Positions 28,001-42,600 of a DNA stretch of 64,000 bases are shown here, one piece after another (the first letter of the stretch is position 1; every line of letters starts with the position of its first letter). The position numbers and the translations under genes are program-made. The notes beneath the pieces are model-generated. The model was not told the DNA's origin. It made no database searches and saw only the letters and a program-made list of their open reading frames with translations. The DNA is from Enoplolaimus lenunculus (Eukaryota > Nematoda > Enoplea > Enoplida > Thoracostomopsidae), in assembly GCA_030248215.1 (NCBI GenBank), contig JASANG010001770.1:122070-186069 (forward strand). The letters are read 5' to 3'.

Positions 28001-30630
28001 ATTTTTACTAAAATATTTTAATTTCCACTGATCAAAATTTAATACCGGAATCCGAAAGGTCAAAACTTGCTGGATGCGGAACCGGAATCTTGGTTACACC
28101 CTGATATATACATATAATCAAGAGGTATATATTCATTATGAAAGTTGAGGAAAATGCACCAAGCCATCACCGTTACGAAATATTGGATAAAAACGTGACG
28201 TTCATTTTTTTCGTTACACGTCGTTCAATTCTTCGTCCTTTGTCAACGAAAAACTGAACACCCAGTTTGAGCTATAGGTAAAATTTTGGCGTCTAAAACG
28301 GATGCAGAAACAACCGAAACGCATTAAGAAACCTACCGAACTCAACTGAAAAACTTAAGTAACGACTTAAGATTTTAGAAACCCATCCGTTATCGCCAAT
28401 TATCAGAAAGTGACCCAGAACATCTAATTTGATGACTATAAATTACAAATCAAAATATTACATGTTCGAGTTAAAGGTAAGTGCAACACAATGGTTTTTG
28501 CAGCAAATAAGGGCAAATAATACTAAATCAATGACTACCAACCCGAAGTAACACTTCTGATCTGAGCAAGTGACAAAGAATGCATAGAATGTACTCCGAG
28601 ATGCGGCGCTCGCGACGAAGCAGCGGTTTATTCCAAAGCTTTGTAATTACCTCGAACACAGCCTAAATATAAAACCAACAAAATCTGCAGATATTAACGG
28701 TTAGCAAGCCGAATTACTTATGTCAACAATCCAATCCGTCAAGAAATAACAAAATCTGTTTTATATGTCTTGTACATATCCATGTGAAGGCAGCTAAACC
28801 AAGTTTCAAAAGTAGCCCCTAAGTTTAAAATTTTCAATATTACTAAGCCATGTTCTAGTTAACAGCTAGGCCATTAATAATTTCTACCACAAATATGCAT
28901 ACCCTGTCATTTTGGAATGTTTTCAAACAACAAAGATTTTTAACTAAATGAGTTGTTCGTTTTTGCAAAATTTCAGAAAGTAATAATTCGGTAACAAAAT
29001 TTTTCAGAAACCAAACTTCTGGTCTGTTTAAATTTGGCTCAGGCCTTGATGAAACTATTAAACATCAAACCTGATGTGTTGCTCTGAGATAAGCACTTGG
29101 AATAAACATCAAATCCGATCCTGAACGCAAATACTGATGCGGAGACTCGGTTATACAGTTTGAATTGACCAACAGCTCCACAAAATACAACCACGACTCG
29201 ACAAATTCTAACGCTCCGTCTGGAATAAGAAAAAACACAAACGCATTAGCGCAGGTATATGAACAAATAGGTCAATGTTGTTAAAATCCATTCGTTTAAC
29301 GTAGATTTCGGTAGCATCGTGTTCCTATCAATTTAGTTCGAAAATAATAATTTCGTCACAGCGACTCGAAGCTGGATAAAAAGTATAGCATCAGCGTCAA
29401 ATATCTGACATTGTATAATACAAGAATTGGATATTGATTTTCGTCGAAACAGGATGCCGACGAAATCTTAGCCGGATAACTGTTACGTACCTGGTAACGT
29501 TTCAACCATTAGCGCTTCTTCTAAATTTTTCGTCCCAGTTAACGACGTGAGCGTACCAGCAAGCATACCCAGTGCGGAGTCTTGCGCCCCAGACCGAAAA
29601 AATACATCCAGCATCAAATGAAACGCGTGCTTGCGTGCAGTCGACGCTGCCGCTTGTTGTCGCGCAGCTGCATTGCGGTAGTGATATTCCTTCCGATCGG
29701 TGAACAGTTGTGGCAAAATGAAATGCAACAAACTTGTGCGATACGTTAGCATCAACCGTTCTGAGCACTGTTGCTGTGACTCTGTAGCCAAATCAGACAA
29801 ACCGTCTACCCCTGTTGGGGCTGCGTGAGGTGTTTTACCACCTTTCCGGCCGCAATCTTGTGGAGCTGTCGCCAGCTTCGTCTTTGGAGGCCACCACCGC
29901 AGTGCGTCTGCCCACAGTCGGCCAATTTTTTCAGCGAGTAAGACACCCATCGGCAAAGGCGGGTGTACCATCGCAGTATTCCGGGCTGCGAACGATCCAA
30001 TACACAGCTGTGTCATAATGGAAAAAATATCAGTTATCCCACGGCCAATTTTTGCCGAGATTGACAGAAGTGGTTTGGTGAGCGTCGCAACTGCCTTTGA
30101 TAGCACTACTGGGTCAGTTGGCGCCACAATCTTTGCTACAGCTTCTGATATCGCAGTAGCCGGTGTCTGTACAGCATTGCTGGTGCGATATTCAGATGCT
30201 TGTGCCCCTGGAATTTTTGAATAGTGTAGCGATGATGGCCCATTAGCCACCTGCGACCGGTCCCTTGACCGTCCGTCGGTTGTCTCAGCTTTAAGCCCGC
30301 TACTCACCCGCTGCCGCCACTCTTCAGCCGAAGTATCCATAGCGACCACCACTTCCGATGATCCAGAATGGATACATGATGCGTTTGCTGATTCATTGCG
30401 GTGTCGAGTTTTCGATGTTGCCGTTGTTGCAAGCGTTAACTTTTGCGAAATCGCGCTACCGGTACTTGCAACAGTAACACCAATGTTGCTGCCACCACTA
30501 CTGGCAGCGATTAAATCAATCGCTGCTGCAAGCAGTTGTGCGTGTTGATCACTGATCATTTCACTACCGCTAGCGCTATTGCCTCCATGAACCATACAGC
30601 CAGAGCTGACAACAGCACTGTCAACTGTGC

Positions 30631-30693
<63 letters not shown>

Positions 30694-33600
30694 CATTATT
30701 ATTACTATTATTTTGAGCAAACGACACACAACTACACAACGATGCAGCTGTAGCACCACCAGCCATAGCTGTTGATGCTGCCGTATTTGCTACTGCAGTG
30801 ATTGTTGCCGACTCACAAACAAGACGCTCGTAAAGCCGATGCAAACGCTCCAGCACAGTAACACCACCGTCACACCACCAGCTTGACACAATCGTTGATT
30901 TGAATTCACCCTTCAACCACAATGTATGACACGTATCATGGTGCAACCGGAATTCCGATTCCGACATTTTTTCGCCTTCCGTTCCGGTTCCGGTAATTTT
31001 TACCGGAACAAAAAAAATTCCCGTATTAAAATTTGGTCGATGGAAATTAAGCCGAAAATAAACCATCGAAGGTAGATTTCGCTTCCGTGGATTAGGAAAG
31101 CGTTAAATACAGCAGGTGAAGTAAATACCTATCTCCAACTAGGGTTATTTCACCAATAATTAAAAAAATAAAATTAAAATGAATTTTTCGGCGGCATGTA
31201 TTTTCATTTTGGGTTGTTGCGTTACCGTTAAATTGTAATTCCGGTTGCACCCTGAGATGTATGTAATGCATAAACAAAACCAGATTTATTACGTCATCCC
31301 ATCATGTTCGATCGCATTCTGTTTTAGCCTATTAACACAGGTAGCGTACTAAAATTCAATTCCTGTTCCTGAATTAAAAGATGCCGGAACTGACTTTGTT
31401 ACGGTTTTGTGGCTAATTATTCATAATCATTTAAATATTGGAAACTTTGTTTTGGAAAAATTATTATTTCAAAATGTGTGTTTTTGCAATTAGTTCAATT
31501 TTTTAATAAACTATTTCTGAGGCGTTTTCGCAAAACTTTTTGATGAAATAGATGAAAATTCGCGTAAGCCATTCTCGGCAAGTTTTCTAAAAGTCCAATA
31601 GTCTCAAACAAACGATCAAAACTCACGTACCGATAAATATTTTGACGAAACAGAACTGACATTTTTCAACAGCAACAAATATGCGTACGTATCACGGAGA
31701 GCAGTATGCACCGGGTACCAATCACGAAATATTGACGCAGAGGATGTCGTTCTTCTATGGCGATGGTTTGAGCTTTCGTTAGAGTTCAAACTTAGCGTCG
31801 GCGCATCTGCGTTACCAGGTGAGGTCTGTGATCCTTCGATGCGTAAAATTGGAGCTTGACCAGCCAGGTCATCCAACAATACTGAACGATTTAAATTCAA
31901 CGACGCTGGCCGATGCGCAACCCCATCGCTTGAACTTAATTGAAACGCATTTTCAAGGCTTGCTAGCGGTCCGTCCTTTAACGCTGACAGTAGACTCTTG
32001 ATAATTTTGCGTTCATTTGTTAACGCCTGAAATGCACTGTGCAGAGTGCCATGAAAAAATTTGCTTCACGAAAATTGAAACTTCAGGCAAATTTCTATAT
32101 AAAAATGTGCCCCGGGACCTAATGAAAAAGTGCATCCCTTTGTAAATTTCCAGACTTTATTAAACTTTGCCCCCCTTTTTGAGCGAAGCGAAACTGCGAG
32201 ACTGTCGAAAGGTGGATGTCCGTCCGTCTGTTTGTCCGAAAAGAATCTCAGGAACAACTGAACCGATTTTGATAAAGTTTTTCGTTTGAAAGCTTATTAT
32301 CCTAGGGTGTTAACCTCGCATTGGAGTTTTAAAATTTTAAGCCGCTTATTAGCTACCGGATAATTTGCATAAGTGGTTACGCCTACATTAGGACTTTTTA
32401 CTGTATTTCACTATTGGGCTACAAGCAATCTTATTTCTGCCCTAAAAATTTTTCGGGTACGAGGAATGTGAATAAGTTATTTACAAACCTCTGAAACCAA
32501 TAATTGAATAGCTAAATTAGGACTTTTTACAATATTTCACTAATTATTAGGGTTACCTGCAATCTAATTTCAGCAATAAAGGGTTTTTGAGTGCGAGGAA
32601 TCTGAATAGATTGTTTACAAACCTCCAAAACCGATAATTGAATACTTACCTAATAGCTAATTTGCATATTAGCTTAATTGACAAGACAACATTAGGACTT
32701 TTTAAATTATTTCAATAATCATTAGGGTTTACTGAACGTTTTTGGGCGCGAGGAAACTAAATAAATTGTTTACAAACGTCTAAAACCGATAATTGAGTAG
32801 TTCGCTGATAGATAATTTGCATATAAGCATAGTTTAAAATCTTCCCCAATGCGAGGTTAACACTCAAGGATCATTGGCTTTCAAACAAAAAAAGTTTATC
32901 AAAATCGGTTCAGCCGTTCCTGAGATTCTTTTTAGACGGACGGACGGACATCCACCTTCCGACCCCAGAGTACAAAACATAAAACGCTTCGTGCTAATTC
33001 AAATGTTTACCACTTTTAAAGTGGAATTTAACAGACAACAGCAACTACTCGACCCCTAATCCGCAATTTGGAAGAACAAAGGCTACAACTAAAACGAATG
33101 CAGCAGAAATCTCAATCTTTCATTCATGTCGATTTGGGCGGCGATAATGATTTCTTCCGTCAAAAAGATTCCCGACCTTTTTTTTTCTTGGCATTTATAT
33201 TAAGTGTTTATGCAAAATCTCAATGATACGAAAGAGACTGCGTCAGCGAAACAATTTTTCTTTTAAAAAAATGTGCCCGCAGGGCATATTTCTATCAAGG
33301 GGACACATTTTCATAAACTCGTTTGTACGAAAACTTGCCCCGGTGCAAATTTTCTAATGAAAAGTGGGCCGGGGAACATATTTTCAAGTAAAAATTTGCA
33401 CAGAGGTCATTATTTGATTGGGGGGGCAAAATTTCGTACCACCGCGGAATTTAAAAAAATATTTGAATGTGACGCATCAAATAACCTGCATTCAAACAAT
33501 ATCAACTCTCACCATAACATATTTGACGACGGTGCAAAGCGATTCACAAGCTTTTGAAGTACTAAATTCCGCAGGAAGATTTGGTAATGCAACGATGCGT

Positions 33601-36600
33601 AGCAATGGATCTAATCCGCCCAGATCGATAAACGCACGCCCGTGTCCGTCCTGACCCGAATGGCTCATTATCGCTTCAACAAATTTCATCTGAAATTAAA
33701 AGCAACTAAGGGCGTACGTAGCCAGAAATTTTGAGAAAGCTGGGCTAGTGTGTTCCACACTGCAATATCAAAAAGGAGTTGACCTCTGAAGCACCCTGGC
33801 TACGCCCCTGAGAACTACCAACACCTCTTACATACAAAACTTTATTCATATTTTTGTTCCTTCTTTCGCTTTTTTATTGTCTACGTTATAATACTATTAG
33901 CTAAGTTAGTTGAAAACAAAATTTGTTACATATAGAAGCTTGAATTCAATTAAGTTCGGTTACCGGTTTCTTTGTTATTTCCTCATTATTTCACACACAA
34001 ATTTCACACAGTTGCAGAAAACAGTATTACGCACATATTCTCAACAAATCAAAGATTCTGAGTTATACTAACCGAATTATGAATGTAATCAAGCAGCGGG
34101 ACAGCAATCTTTCCATTTGGCAAGCGTCTGAAAAAAAAACAGCGTTAAACAGTTGAACTACACTTATTCAGCAAAGCACGGACCTGCTTACTGATAATAT
34201 GCTCCAATGCAATAATGAGAATAGATAATATGCTAATAGCAAGTATCCTACTAATTAAGAATTATACAAAGTTATGAGGGACATCGCGCCCGACAACCGT
34301 CAAGCCAACAGCGCACAAACGCTTATAAAAATGACAATTCCCAATCTCTAGTGCCATAGTTAGCATAGCTAATATGCTAATTAGCTGAACTGTTTTCGAG
34401 GATTGTAACCAATTTATTCAGTTTTCTCTCAACCAAAAACCCTATAGTCCTGAAATAAAATCATCTCTAGTTTTAGAGATAAACGTTTAATTGCGATTTC
34501 ACAAAACCTTTATTTTAAATTTCGCGCACCAAAATCCTTTAGTACTAAAATCAGATCACAGGCTTAATCTTTAATTAAGCAAATTACATTGTTGGTAATT
34601 TCAGCGACGCTTGAGATTCTGCCCGACGCATATACACGTTTCGACCTCCCGCCACAAAACATAACTCGCTTCGCGAGTAACTCTTAGGAAAAATTTCCGA
34701 CTAAAATACATAACGCGCTATCTGTAGAAAACTGCAGTTTCTCAAGCAGTTAATTAGTTTTCGATACAAAGGAATTGCTTACTTTCCAACTTGTTCGCTA
34801 TTACTGCTCCGATCCGACTGTCCAGCATGCCGTCTGTCAGACGTTGTTCTCGCCGCCTTCACAGTAATAGATTCACCATCAAACCCTCCATCCGTTGTCG
34901 CGGGCGTTTCAGTAGCGATCGCTGCAATCGGCTCTCCAGCCAGCTGTAGCGACGCCGCCACTGACGACGAAGCTGACAACAACGACGTAGACAAGGACGG
35001 TTGAGTATTTGCCGGCTGATCACTAACAGCGCTCAACGACGCTGACGATGAGCTTGGTGGAACACCACCGATACCACCGCCGCCGCTCGAAAACTCATCG
35101 TCTTCTTCTTCGTCGACGTCGTCGTCTTCATCGTCAATCGTTCCGACTGTCCCACGGCTTAAATCTTCGTCTTCGCCGCCGCCGGCATCGCCACATAGTC
35201 GCGCGTAGACATCGTATTCGTAGTCTTCTACTTCATCCTCTTCTTCACCGTCATCGTCATCGACGTCTTCTTGTCGGTTTTGTTCTCGTTCTCGCTCACA
35301 TCGTTCTCCACCTCTGCCGCCTGCGCCCCCTGCGTCATAACCATCACCACCAACCACACCATTCGTATTGCTATCGTGGCTTCTACTATGACTTGCTATC
35401 GAGTCTTGTTCCATCGGTTCAGCGTCGTCATTCGCTGAACCTGCTGCTACTGTTGCTTGATCACCACCTCGGTTATCACCACATGTCTCATGGTTGGTCG
35501 GAGCAGGTCCCGACGTCGGTGACAAGCCGTCGCTGCGTTCAGATGCCGGCATCGGCGACTCTGAAGCAGACGTTACATCCCTTAAAGCAGGCCCCTGTAG
35601 TAACAACCCTCCCTGACTGAGTGATTCCGCTAGAGTTAGTTGCTGATGTTGCCTTTGTTGTTGCCTCTGTTGTTGATGATGCTGTCGCCGCTGCTGTCGT
35701 CGATACGCGATAAGTTTTTCGAACGCACCTTTAGAAGAGCTATTAGACGACGATGACGATGTTAAAGCTGATGAACTCGCGGACGTAACACATTCATATT
35801 GTGGATCCGAACCAAGTGAACAAAGCTTTTCAACAAGCGACACTACAGCGGTCATTGTTGCTGTTTTGAGTGTTGGTTGATGCCGCATTAATTCGTCAAT
35901 AGCATTGCCTAATGTTGTTGCAGTATCACCGGTTATAACGTACCCTAAAATATCCAACAAAAACGTCTAACTGAAACAAAGCAGAATTCCGCAACGGAAA
36001 CTTGCTCTATTGACCGTATTCTCAAATGTGTGTAAGCTACAAATGTCAAGCTGGCCTAACAAATAGGAGCAATCAAATGCGAACAATGTGATAAATGTCT
36101 AAGTTCTCGATTGCCTGATTATTCTGTCCGTCAATTTCTACAAATACATACGTCGAATACTTTAAAATATGAGGTTGACTCGAGTGAATTAGCCTTGATT
36201 ACTGTACATGATGTCACAATTATGAAGACAAACACAGCATGCCTTTTTTCTTTAGGTCTGCCAATAGGGTGAAACGTTAAAACTTTTTTAAAAAATGATT
36301 GTCTAATTGCAGCTCGAAAAGTCGCATATTGTAGCGACGGTTTAATATCCTTTCATCTTTCACTTTACATTAGAAAATATCTATCGACATTGCTACACCC
36401 ACACCTATAACTGAATACCTGACAAGTCCGTTGTCCGCTTTCGTTTCATCGCAGGCAAATATTCGGGCGAATGAAGTACTTTGAACAACCGTTCAAAAGG
36501 TCGATACGCCACAAAGGCATCCAAACCGCGTTGGTTGAGGCATAGAGCCGAGAATACATTTGGCAACTGCGATAGCACTTCACGTGTCGCCGGTACCTTC

Positions 36601-39600
36601 AACAATTAAAAAACCGATATATTCCAACACAATTTAAAATAAGTTACAGCAAGTAAAACCAAAAGCAGTAATCATTCTGATAAGAGTATGCAATTAGGTA
36701 TATTGAGTGTACAAAAAAATGTACTTATCACGCATTGTGTTATAGCCAATCGCCCACCATTTGCGTGGGGTAAATTTATGCAAGCGATGCAAATAATATG
36801 GTATCTTACAGTTCAAAACTGCTCCGACAATATTTAAAAGGGTTAAGCTGACACTGTTTTCAACTGTTATGTGCATTGTTAATGACGTCGAAACACACTC
36901 CCAAAGCTGGGTAAGTGCGGCCAAAATATAATGCGTGTTGTTACATTTTGCACTACGCAGTATTTAACACTTGACCATTCTTATTTTCGCGCACGTTTCC
37001 AAAATAACAAATGCAAAAAAGTTTGTGAAAAAACACGCCTTGAATTTTATAATTATCTAAAACATGAAAGAAAACAAATTAATATACTTACACTTTTAAC
37101 CAGAAGTGCATACATTATCACATCGGTAAGGCCTTTATCTTGAAGCACAGACAACTCTGACGGCCATTGAAATATGTATAAATTGACTATAGTCAAAGCT
37201 GAAATCAAAAGAATCCAAATAACAACATTGTACAACTTTTTAGGTATGTGAACGTCATCACTGAAGACAAAACTCATACTACAAGCCTTGCAGAAATAAA
37301 ATTATAACAAACATAAAATTGTTTGAATTATTAGCAATTTACGTTTTTAGCCCTATTCATACGTGCAAGTTTACACAGCGAGAACTTGCAGCTGCCATTT
37401 GAAAATGTATATCAACTATTCAAAAACCCTACTTGCCTAACCAAGAAAAAGGTTACAACTTACCCAATAAGAAAAGAGATGAACCGTAGTAATCTGGATT
37501 ACTAATTATATGTCGAACGTGACACGTCAACGGTCCATCGAAAACTGAAACAGCCACAGAATAAATAAACGGGCGCTGCAACAATCTCAAACCTGTCACA
37601 AAAAGCTGTGTAGTTAAGTTTTGTCCTAAAACTTACGCTCCGCAAACCGCTCATGCGCAATCCCCACAACATAAGTAACTACTTACTATTTCGAATCATG
37701 TCCGCAAAATGACTATCAGGAAATGCTTTCTTCAAAAAATTCAACAGCGATTTGATGAGCGCAGCACGCTGCGGTTCACAGACCACACCTGAAACATTAA
37801 CGGAACACGTCGCTAATGTGGTCAACTTTTCAAGGAGTTTAACCTTGTAGTTCACCACATTCACCATAACAAATCAAAACCTGAAGTTCTTTTTCAATCC
37901 GAGAAATTATCATTAAACCAATTAAGCAACAAGCTTAGAACACCGACCCTTTACAGGTCTTGCTAGTTGCTACCTTGCGGTATAGTTGCACATATACCTT
38001 TGGTCGGTTTCTTCACTGGTGCTTTCGCTGCAACACCAACGCTTGCATTGTTGTCCACTTTCTGCTTCATTTCCGGACAGGCGCTGCCACGAGACACGTT
38101 CTCAACACGGTCTCCAGGCGGCACATCGACATCCATTGCCGTTTCACCTGTGCTTCTTTGCGTACTAACTTCCCCTACACCAGCCGCAGGTACTGGAGCG
38201 ACAGACAATTCTAGATTAACATCGTTTGTTCTGCTCGGTTCAGTCGCAGACACCACCATAGTTGCCCTCACCGACTGGCCAGACTCAGCTAAAGCGTCTA
38301 GGGACAACTCTCCAGTCGTCGCTGGCGCTGTATCCGGCTGTGAGCCTGTCTGTGATGTTGTAGTCGGATCTAGCTGTGGCGGCGACGGTGTTGTTGGCAA
38401 CACAATCTCATACGGTTCGGCGACACGACACAGAGCAATTTCACGACTTAATCTTCCCACAATAACCGCGATGCCGTTTAGCGACGAGAATGCTGTCAAA
38501 TCATGATTGGTAATCAAATCGACAACGCGTAAGCATCGTGTGACAAACTGAAAGTTACAAATAAATATGAACCAGGCGTAGTGGAACAACACGCATTGAG
38601 CGAAGCTCGGACACACTTACTAACAATATGCCCAAATGCAATAATTGGAATGGTTAATATGCTAATTGGCCAGTATCCTACCAATTTGTAAGTAGAAAGT
38701 TTCGAGAGACATATTTAATTGGTTCTTATCTAAAAACCACACTGAAAATATTTAGTATTATACATTGACAAAACTAGAAATATCCCGATTAATTTGCACC
38801 GGCACTACAAAAACATTGCCGATTCTTTTTGCACATAACTGTGAATTGTACTGATTTCAATTTCATTTGCGGAAGAATATCAGTGGTTCTCATCATCGAA
38901 ACTCATCTAACTCTTGCGTTTGTGATTAAAAAAATTAAATGCTATTAACCGTTCTCATGAAATTATAAGCTTTTATTGTTGTAAAGGTTTAAATCTTCGA
39001 ATTTATAATGATCTAAAGTTGTATCTTATCTGTTCTCTAAGCATCGTGCATTAAAATTGGAATCGGCATCGGCTTCGACGTATTTGCAAAATAGTAATCG
39101 GCATCGGCAAAAATTTTGGTATCGGTACATATATAGATATAAGCGCCTTAAAAATACTAACCAACTGGATATACTGACCTAGCGAATACATGAGGATATT
39201 ATAAGTTAAGCCTCCAATATCCGGTTACCTGGTTATCCGGATACAGGGCTTACCAGACCTCGGCCAAATATTTAATGCATTATTTGCATGACTCGATACG
39301 CCTTGAAAACCTGAATAACAATCTTGATTCTGGTGTTTCTATCATGCATAAACATTAGAAAGGCTATACATGTATTCATTTTTACTTAAAGTATATCAAC
39401 AGTAAAACTTTGCTTTTGACACGACGTTTCATTTTTTCAACAAAAATACGCTTGCCTAGAAATAAACCGCTATTTTAACAAAACAAAAAGCATTCTCAAA
39501 AAGTATTTATTGGGCCCGTTTCGTACCGGTAACAAACCTTGTAATACCCGGCACCGGGCCAACTCTAGTTTTAACTATAACAAAACAACGCTATTCAAAA

Positions 39601-42600
39601 CATCGATATATTCTTAGCTTACACTGCATTTCTTCAAACACTAAAGATTAACTTACCGTCATCGTATCAGGATTGCTTTCGTAATCCGAGATCACTTCTA
39701 ACATACTTTCGGTTAACCCACTAGACACTAGCGCTCGAGCTCCTATAGTACCACCATACAACAAATTTGAACGCAACGATATCAAAGCATTAACAATGTA
39801 CACTACTTACACAATTTAATTATATATTAATCTGCTATGAAAATTGACTTAAATACCAGTTTGTGCGATTTTGCCTCTAATAGCTGACCTCACAATTTTA
39901 AATTCTGAAACTTAATAATGCCTGCGAAACTCATACTCGATGTAGGGTTGAATTTTAACAATCAAACATGTTACAATAAAGTTGATAAGTATACAATGTA
40001 AATTGCTTTTGATCGACATGGTGTCATGGTAATATAAAAACTAACCTTGCAAAAATTTAATGTTACTAATTTTTTGTGCGCAACATAACAAAGTAAAGCA
40101 ATACCTTCTTCGTGCATTGTCATGTGATACAATAGAGAAAAAAGCGCAACTGCAAAGGTGTGATCTACAGCGCCATTTGTAACCGGATCTAAAATACACC
40201 TACGATAGAAATATATGGAACTCCAAATCCCTAAATACGCAGAACACCGGTTAGACTTCACAAGCCTAAAGCCCTATTCACACATGCAAGTTTTTGGAAC
40301 TCCAAACCCCTAAATACGCAGAACACCGGTTAGACTTCACAAGCCTAAAGCCCTATTCACACATGAAAGTTTTTGCTGCAAAAACCTGCATGTGCAACTT
40401 GCGTGTGCAAGTTTGGTCACAAAACAGCTTTGAAGTTCTTGCAGCTGCAAATTACACACTGGAATTCATGCTATTAAATTTAATTCGCACGCGTGAACGC
40501 AGCTGCTAGGCGCTCGAATTTCTTGCACCTGTATTTCGATTGGCCAGTCGGAAAGCACGTTGTTCTCGCTGCAAAAAGTTGCTAGTGTGAATGGAGCTTA
40601 AGGCACCGCACAGTAGTTATCACATTACATACCTCGTCGTTTTTGAAATGTGTAATTTTTGAAAAATCAACATGTTCCCATTTTCACTGCGAGCTTGTAT
40701 TAAAAGCCAAATACGCCTCATTCTGATGTGAATGAAATAGCATTGACCGAAGCGAAATAAAAATCAACAAACTATAGTCACTTAAAATACCTACCAATGA
40801 TCTTAGCGATACAATTTCTTGCCAAAGTCGGTAAAAATCCGTGATATGACCTCGCGTTTGTAGCAGCGATCACAGAAGACAACCTGAAACACCACAACAT
40901 CAAAGTAACAAAACGAAATGCTCTTTCTAGCCCTGACTAAAAATCTGAACTGGTTTGTATAAGAATATTCTGTTATACTACAACCGAATATGTCACGTCA
41001 ATTTTTTTCGTCATCTATAATACTATAATAAAAGCATTAATTTAGCTAAGACAATTTTTTCAAACAAACTACAAATACGTACTTTTGCGTTCGGCGCTCT
41101 TCCAAATCGATAATAGCAGTCAGACACTTTAGAGTTTCTGTTTGAATGGTCTCAAATAAAAAAGGGAAAGAATGAAAACGCAAAAGCTAAAATTGCCAGT
41201 AACAATACGCCCAGATGCATAGTGAAAATTCATTCAATTGAAACAAATTGCAGTTTAACATAACAGCACTTCGCGTAGGTAAGTCAAAAACCACAAAGTA
41301 GATGTCATCTTGATCTATTTGAATGAATTTTCTTTTGCTTACAAAATATTGAATACCAGTTTTAGATATACGAAAAACGCCAATCCTCATTCGCCACTGC
41401 GAATTAGAAGATATCCAGTTGCGCAAATAAAGTTGTTATATATATAAATTACAACGGATAGTTTCACAGGTAGGGATTGAAAAATATAATATACAACTCA
41501 AAGACACAACACGTACAATAAGCTCCACTTCAGTCATTTGAAGTACATCGACACATTCTTCAACGAATCCCGAATAAAGCATTGTTGTAACGTTTTCGCT
41601 CATTGGCTTATCGTAAACTAAAATACTATTGCACATAACTACAAAGCCACTAATGCCAGCTTGCCAGTTGCTTTTATATTTCACCTTAATATTTGTATCC
41701 TCCCTTTATACTTAGTTAACTCAAAATTCAGTCTCGTTCTCGTTTCAGACTTCAGGGGTAGGTGGTCTCGGATGAAAACCGAGATCCAACCTACCATGAC
41801 CGAGACTAACGGTATGGGTCATTTTTTTATGGTGAACGTTGAGCATGAAACAGTAACAAACAATTTGGTTTTAGAGTTTTCATCCTGGTTTCAAGCCAAG
41901 ACTAAAAAACAAAGACAGGCCAAATCCCGGACAAACCCTCGCAGCATATTCACTTACACAACACAGACATCGCTTGTAAGCGTGCCGTAATCGCCTGCAA
42001 TAAACGGACACTGTCTCCAAAACACTGAGCGAGGCGAATTTGACTGAATAATTCAAACTGAAACGAAAAAACTTCACTATCTATGGCTTCGGTAAAACAA
42101 CGTTATGACGATTCATTAACCTGAACAAATACCTGTTTTACGTAAAAACTAAAGCTGCCCCAGGGGAAGGATTTTTACCGAGGCCGGACCGGTACCAACT
42201 GGGGCCATGTTAGAACACGCAAAGATAACTATCAACATGAACTACCATATACCTAATACATACATATATATCGTGGCGAACAGTGGGAAATCTATATATT
42301 GTGTAGAGTATGCAGCAAACCCTGGAAAGAAAAAGATACCGTGTAAGTAATTTGTTGTGATTTTCATATTTTTGAAAAGAGAACCGAGCGTAATAGGATT
42401 GTTTATCAAGCAAGTCATTTTAAAACCGTATAAAAACTGGCCCGGTTAGGCCTCGGCCAAGACCATGGTAGCCCCGGCCCCGGGCATCTCTAGTGAAAAC
42501 CAACAGAATCCAGCATTTGTCCTAGCAAAATTAACATCAAGAATCTGCCTGAAGCTCCATTCACACGCGCCAAATTTCTGCATTGAGAGCTTGAAGTTGC

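Noticed and set aside
30536-30775. Poly-Ile plus-strand frame and poly-Ile minus-strand frame
   Set aside because: Both are other frames of the AAT/ATT run that encodes poly-Asn in HUWE1 exon 29491-30910.
30911-31066. Extension of HUWE1 exon 25 into the adjacent MITE (open frame)
   Set aside because: The frame is open, but the only codon ending in AG that keeps phase 0 is at 30911-30912, so the MITE is read as intron.
35048-35620. 190-residue plus-strand frame rich in Arg and His
   Set aside because: Shadow of the acidic HUWE1 exon 34783-35944. The composition is that expected from Asp/Glu codons read backwards.
36694-36924. Minus-strand 76-residue frame inside HUWE1
   Set aside because: The flanking exons join in phase 0 and match the family without it. 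There is no family similarity and no clean acceptor/donor pair.
37974-38547. Plus-strand 179-residue frame overlapping HUWE1 exon 16
   Set aside because: Low-complexity Thr/Ser shadow. The minus strand carries conserved [14 protein letters not shown] and phase-consistent splice sites.
42140-42490. Possible TIR element bounded by CTGCCCCAGGGG and GGCCCCGGGCATCTC
   Set aside because: The two ends are not convincing inverted repeats and no target duplication is visible.
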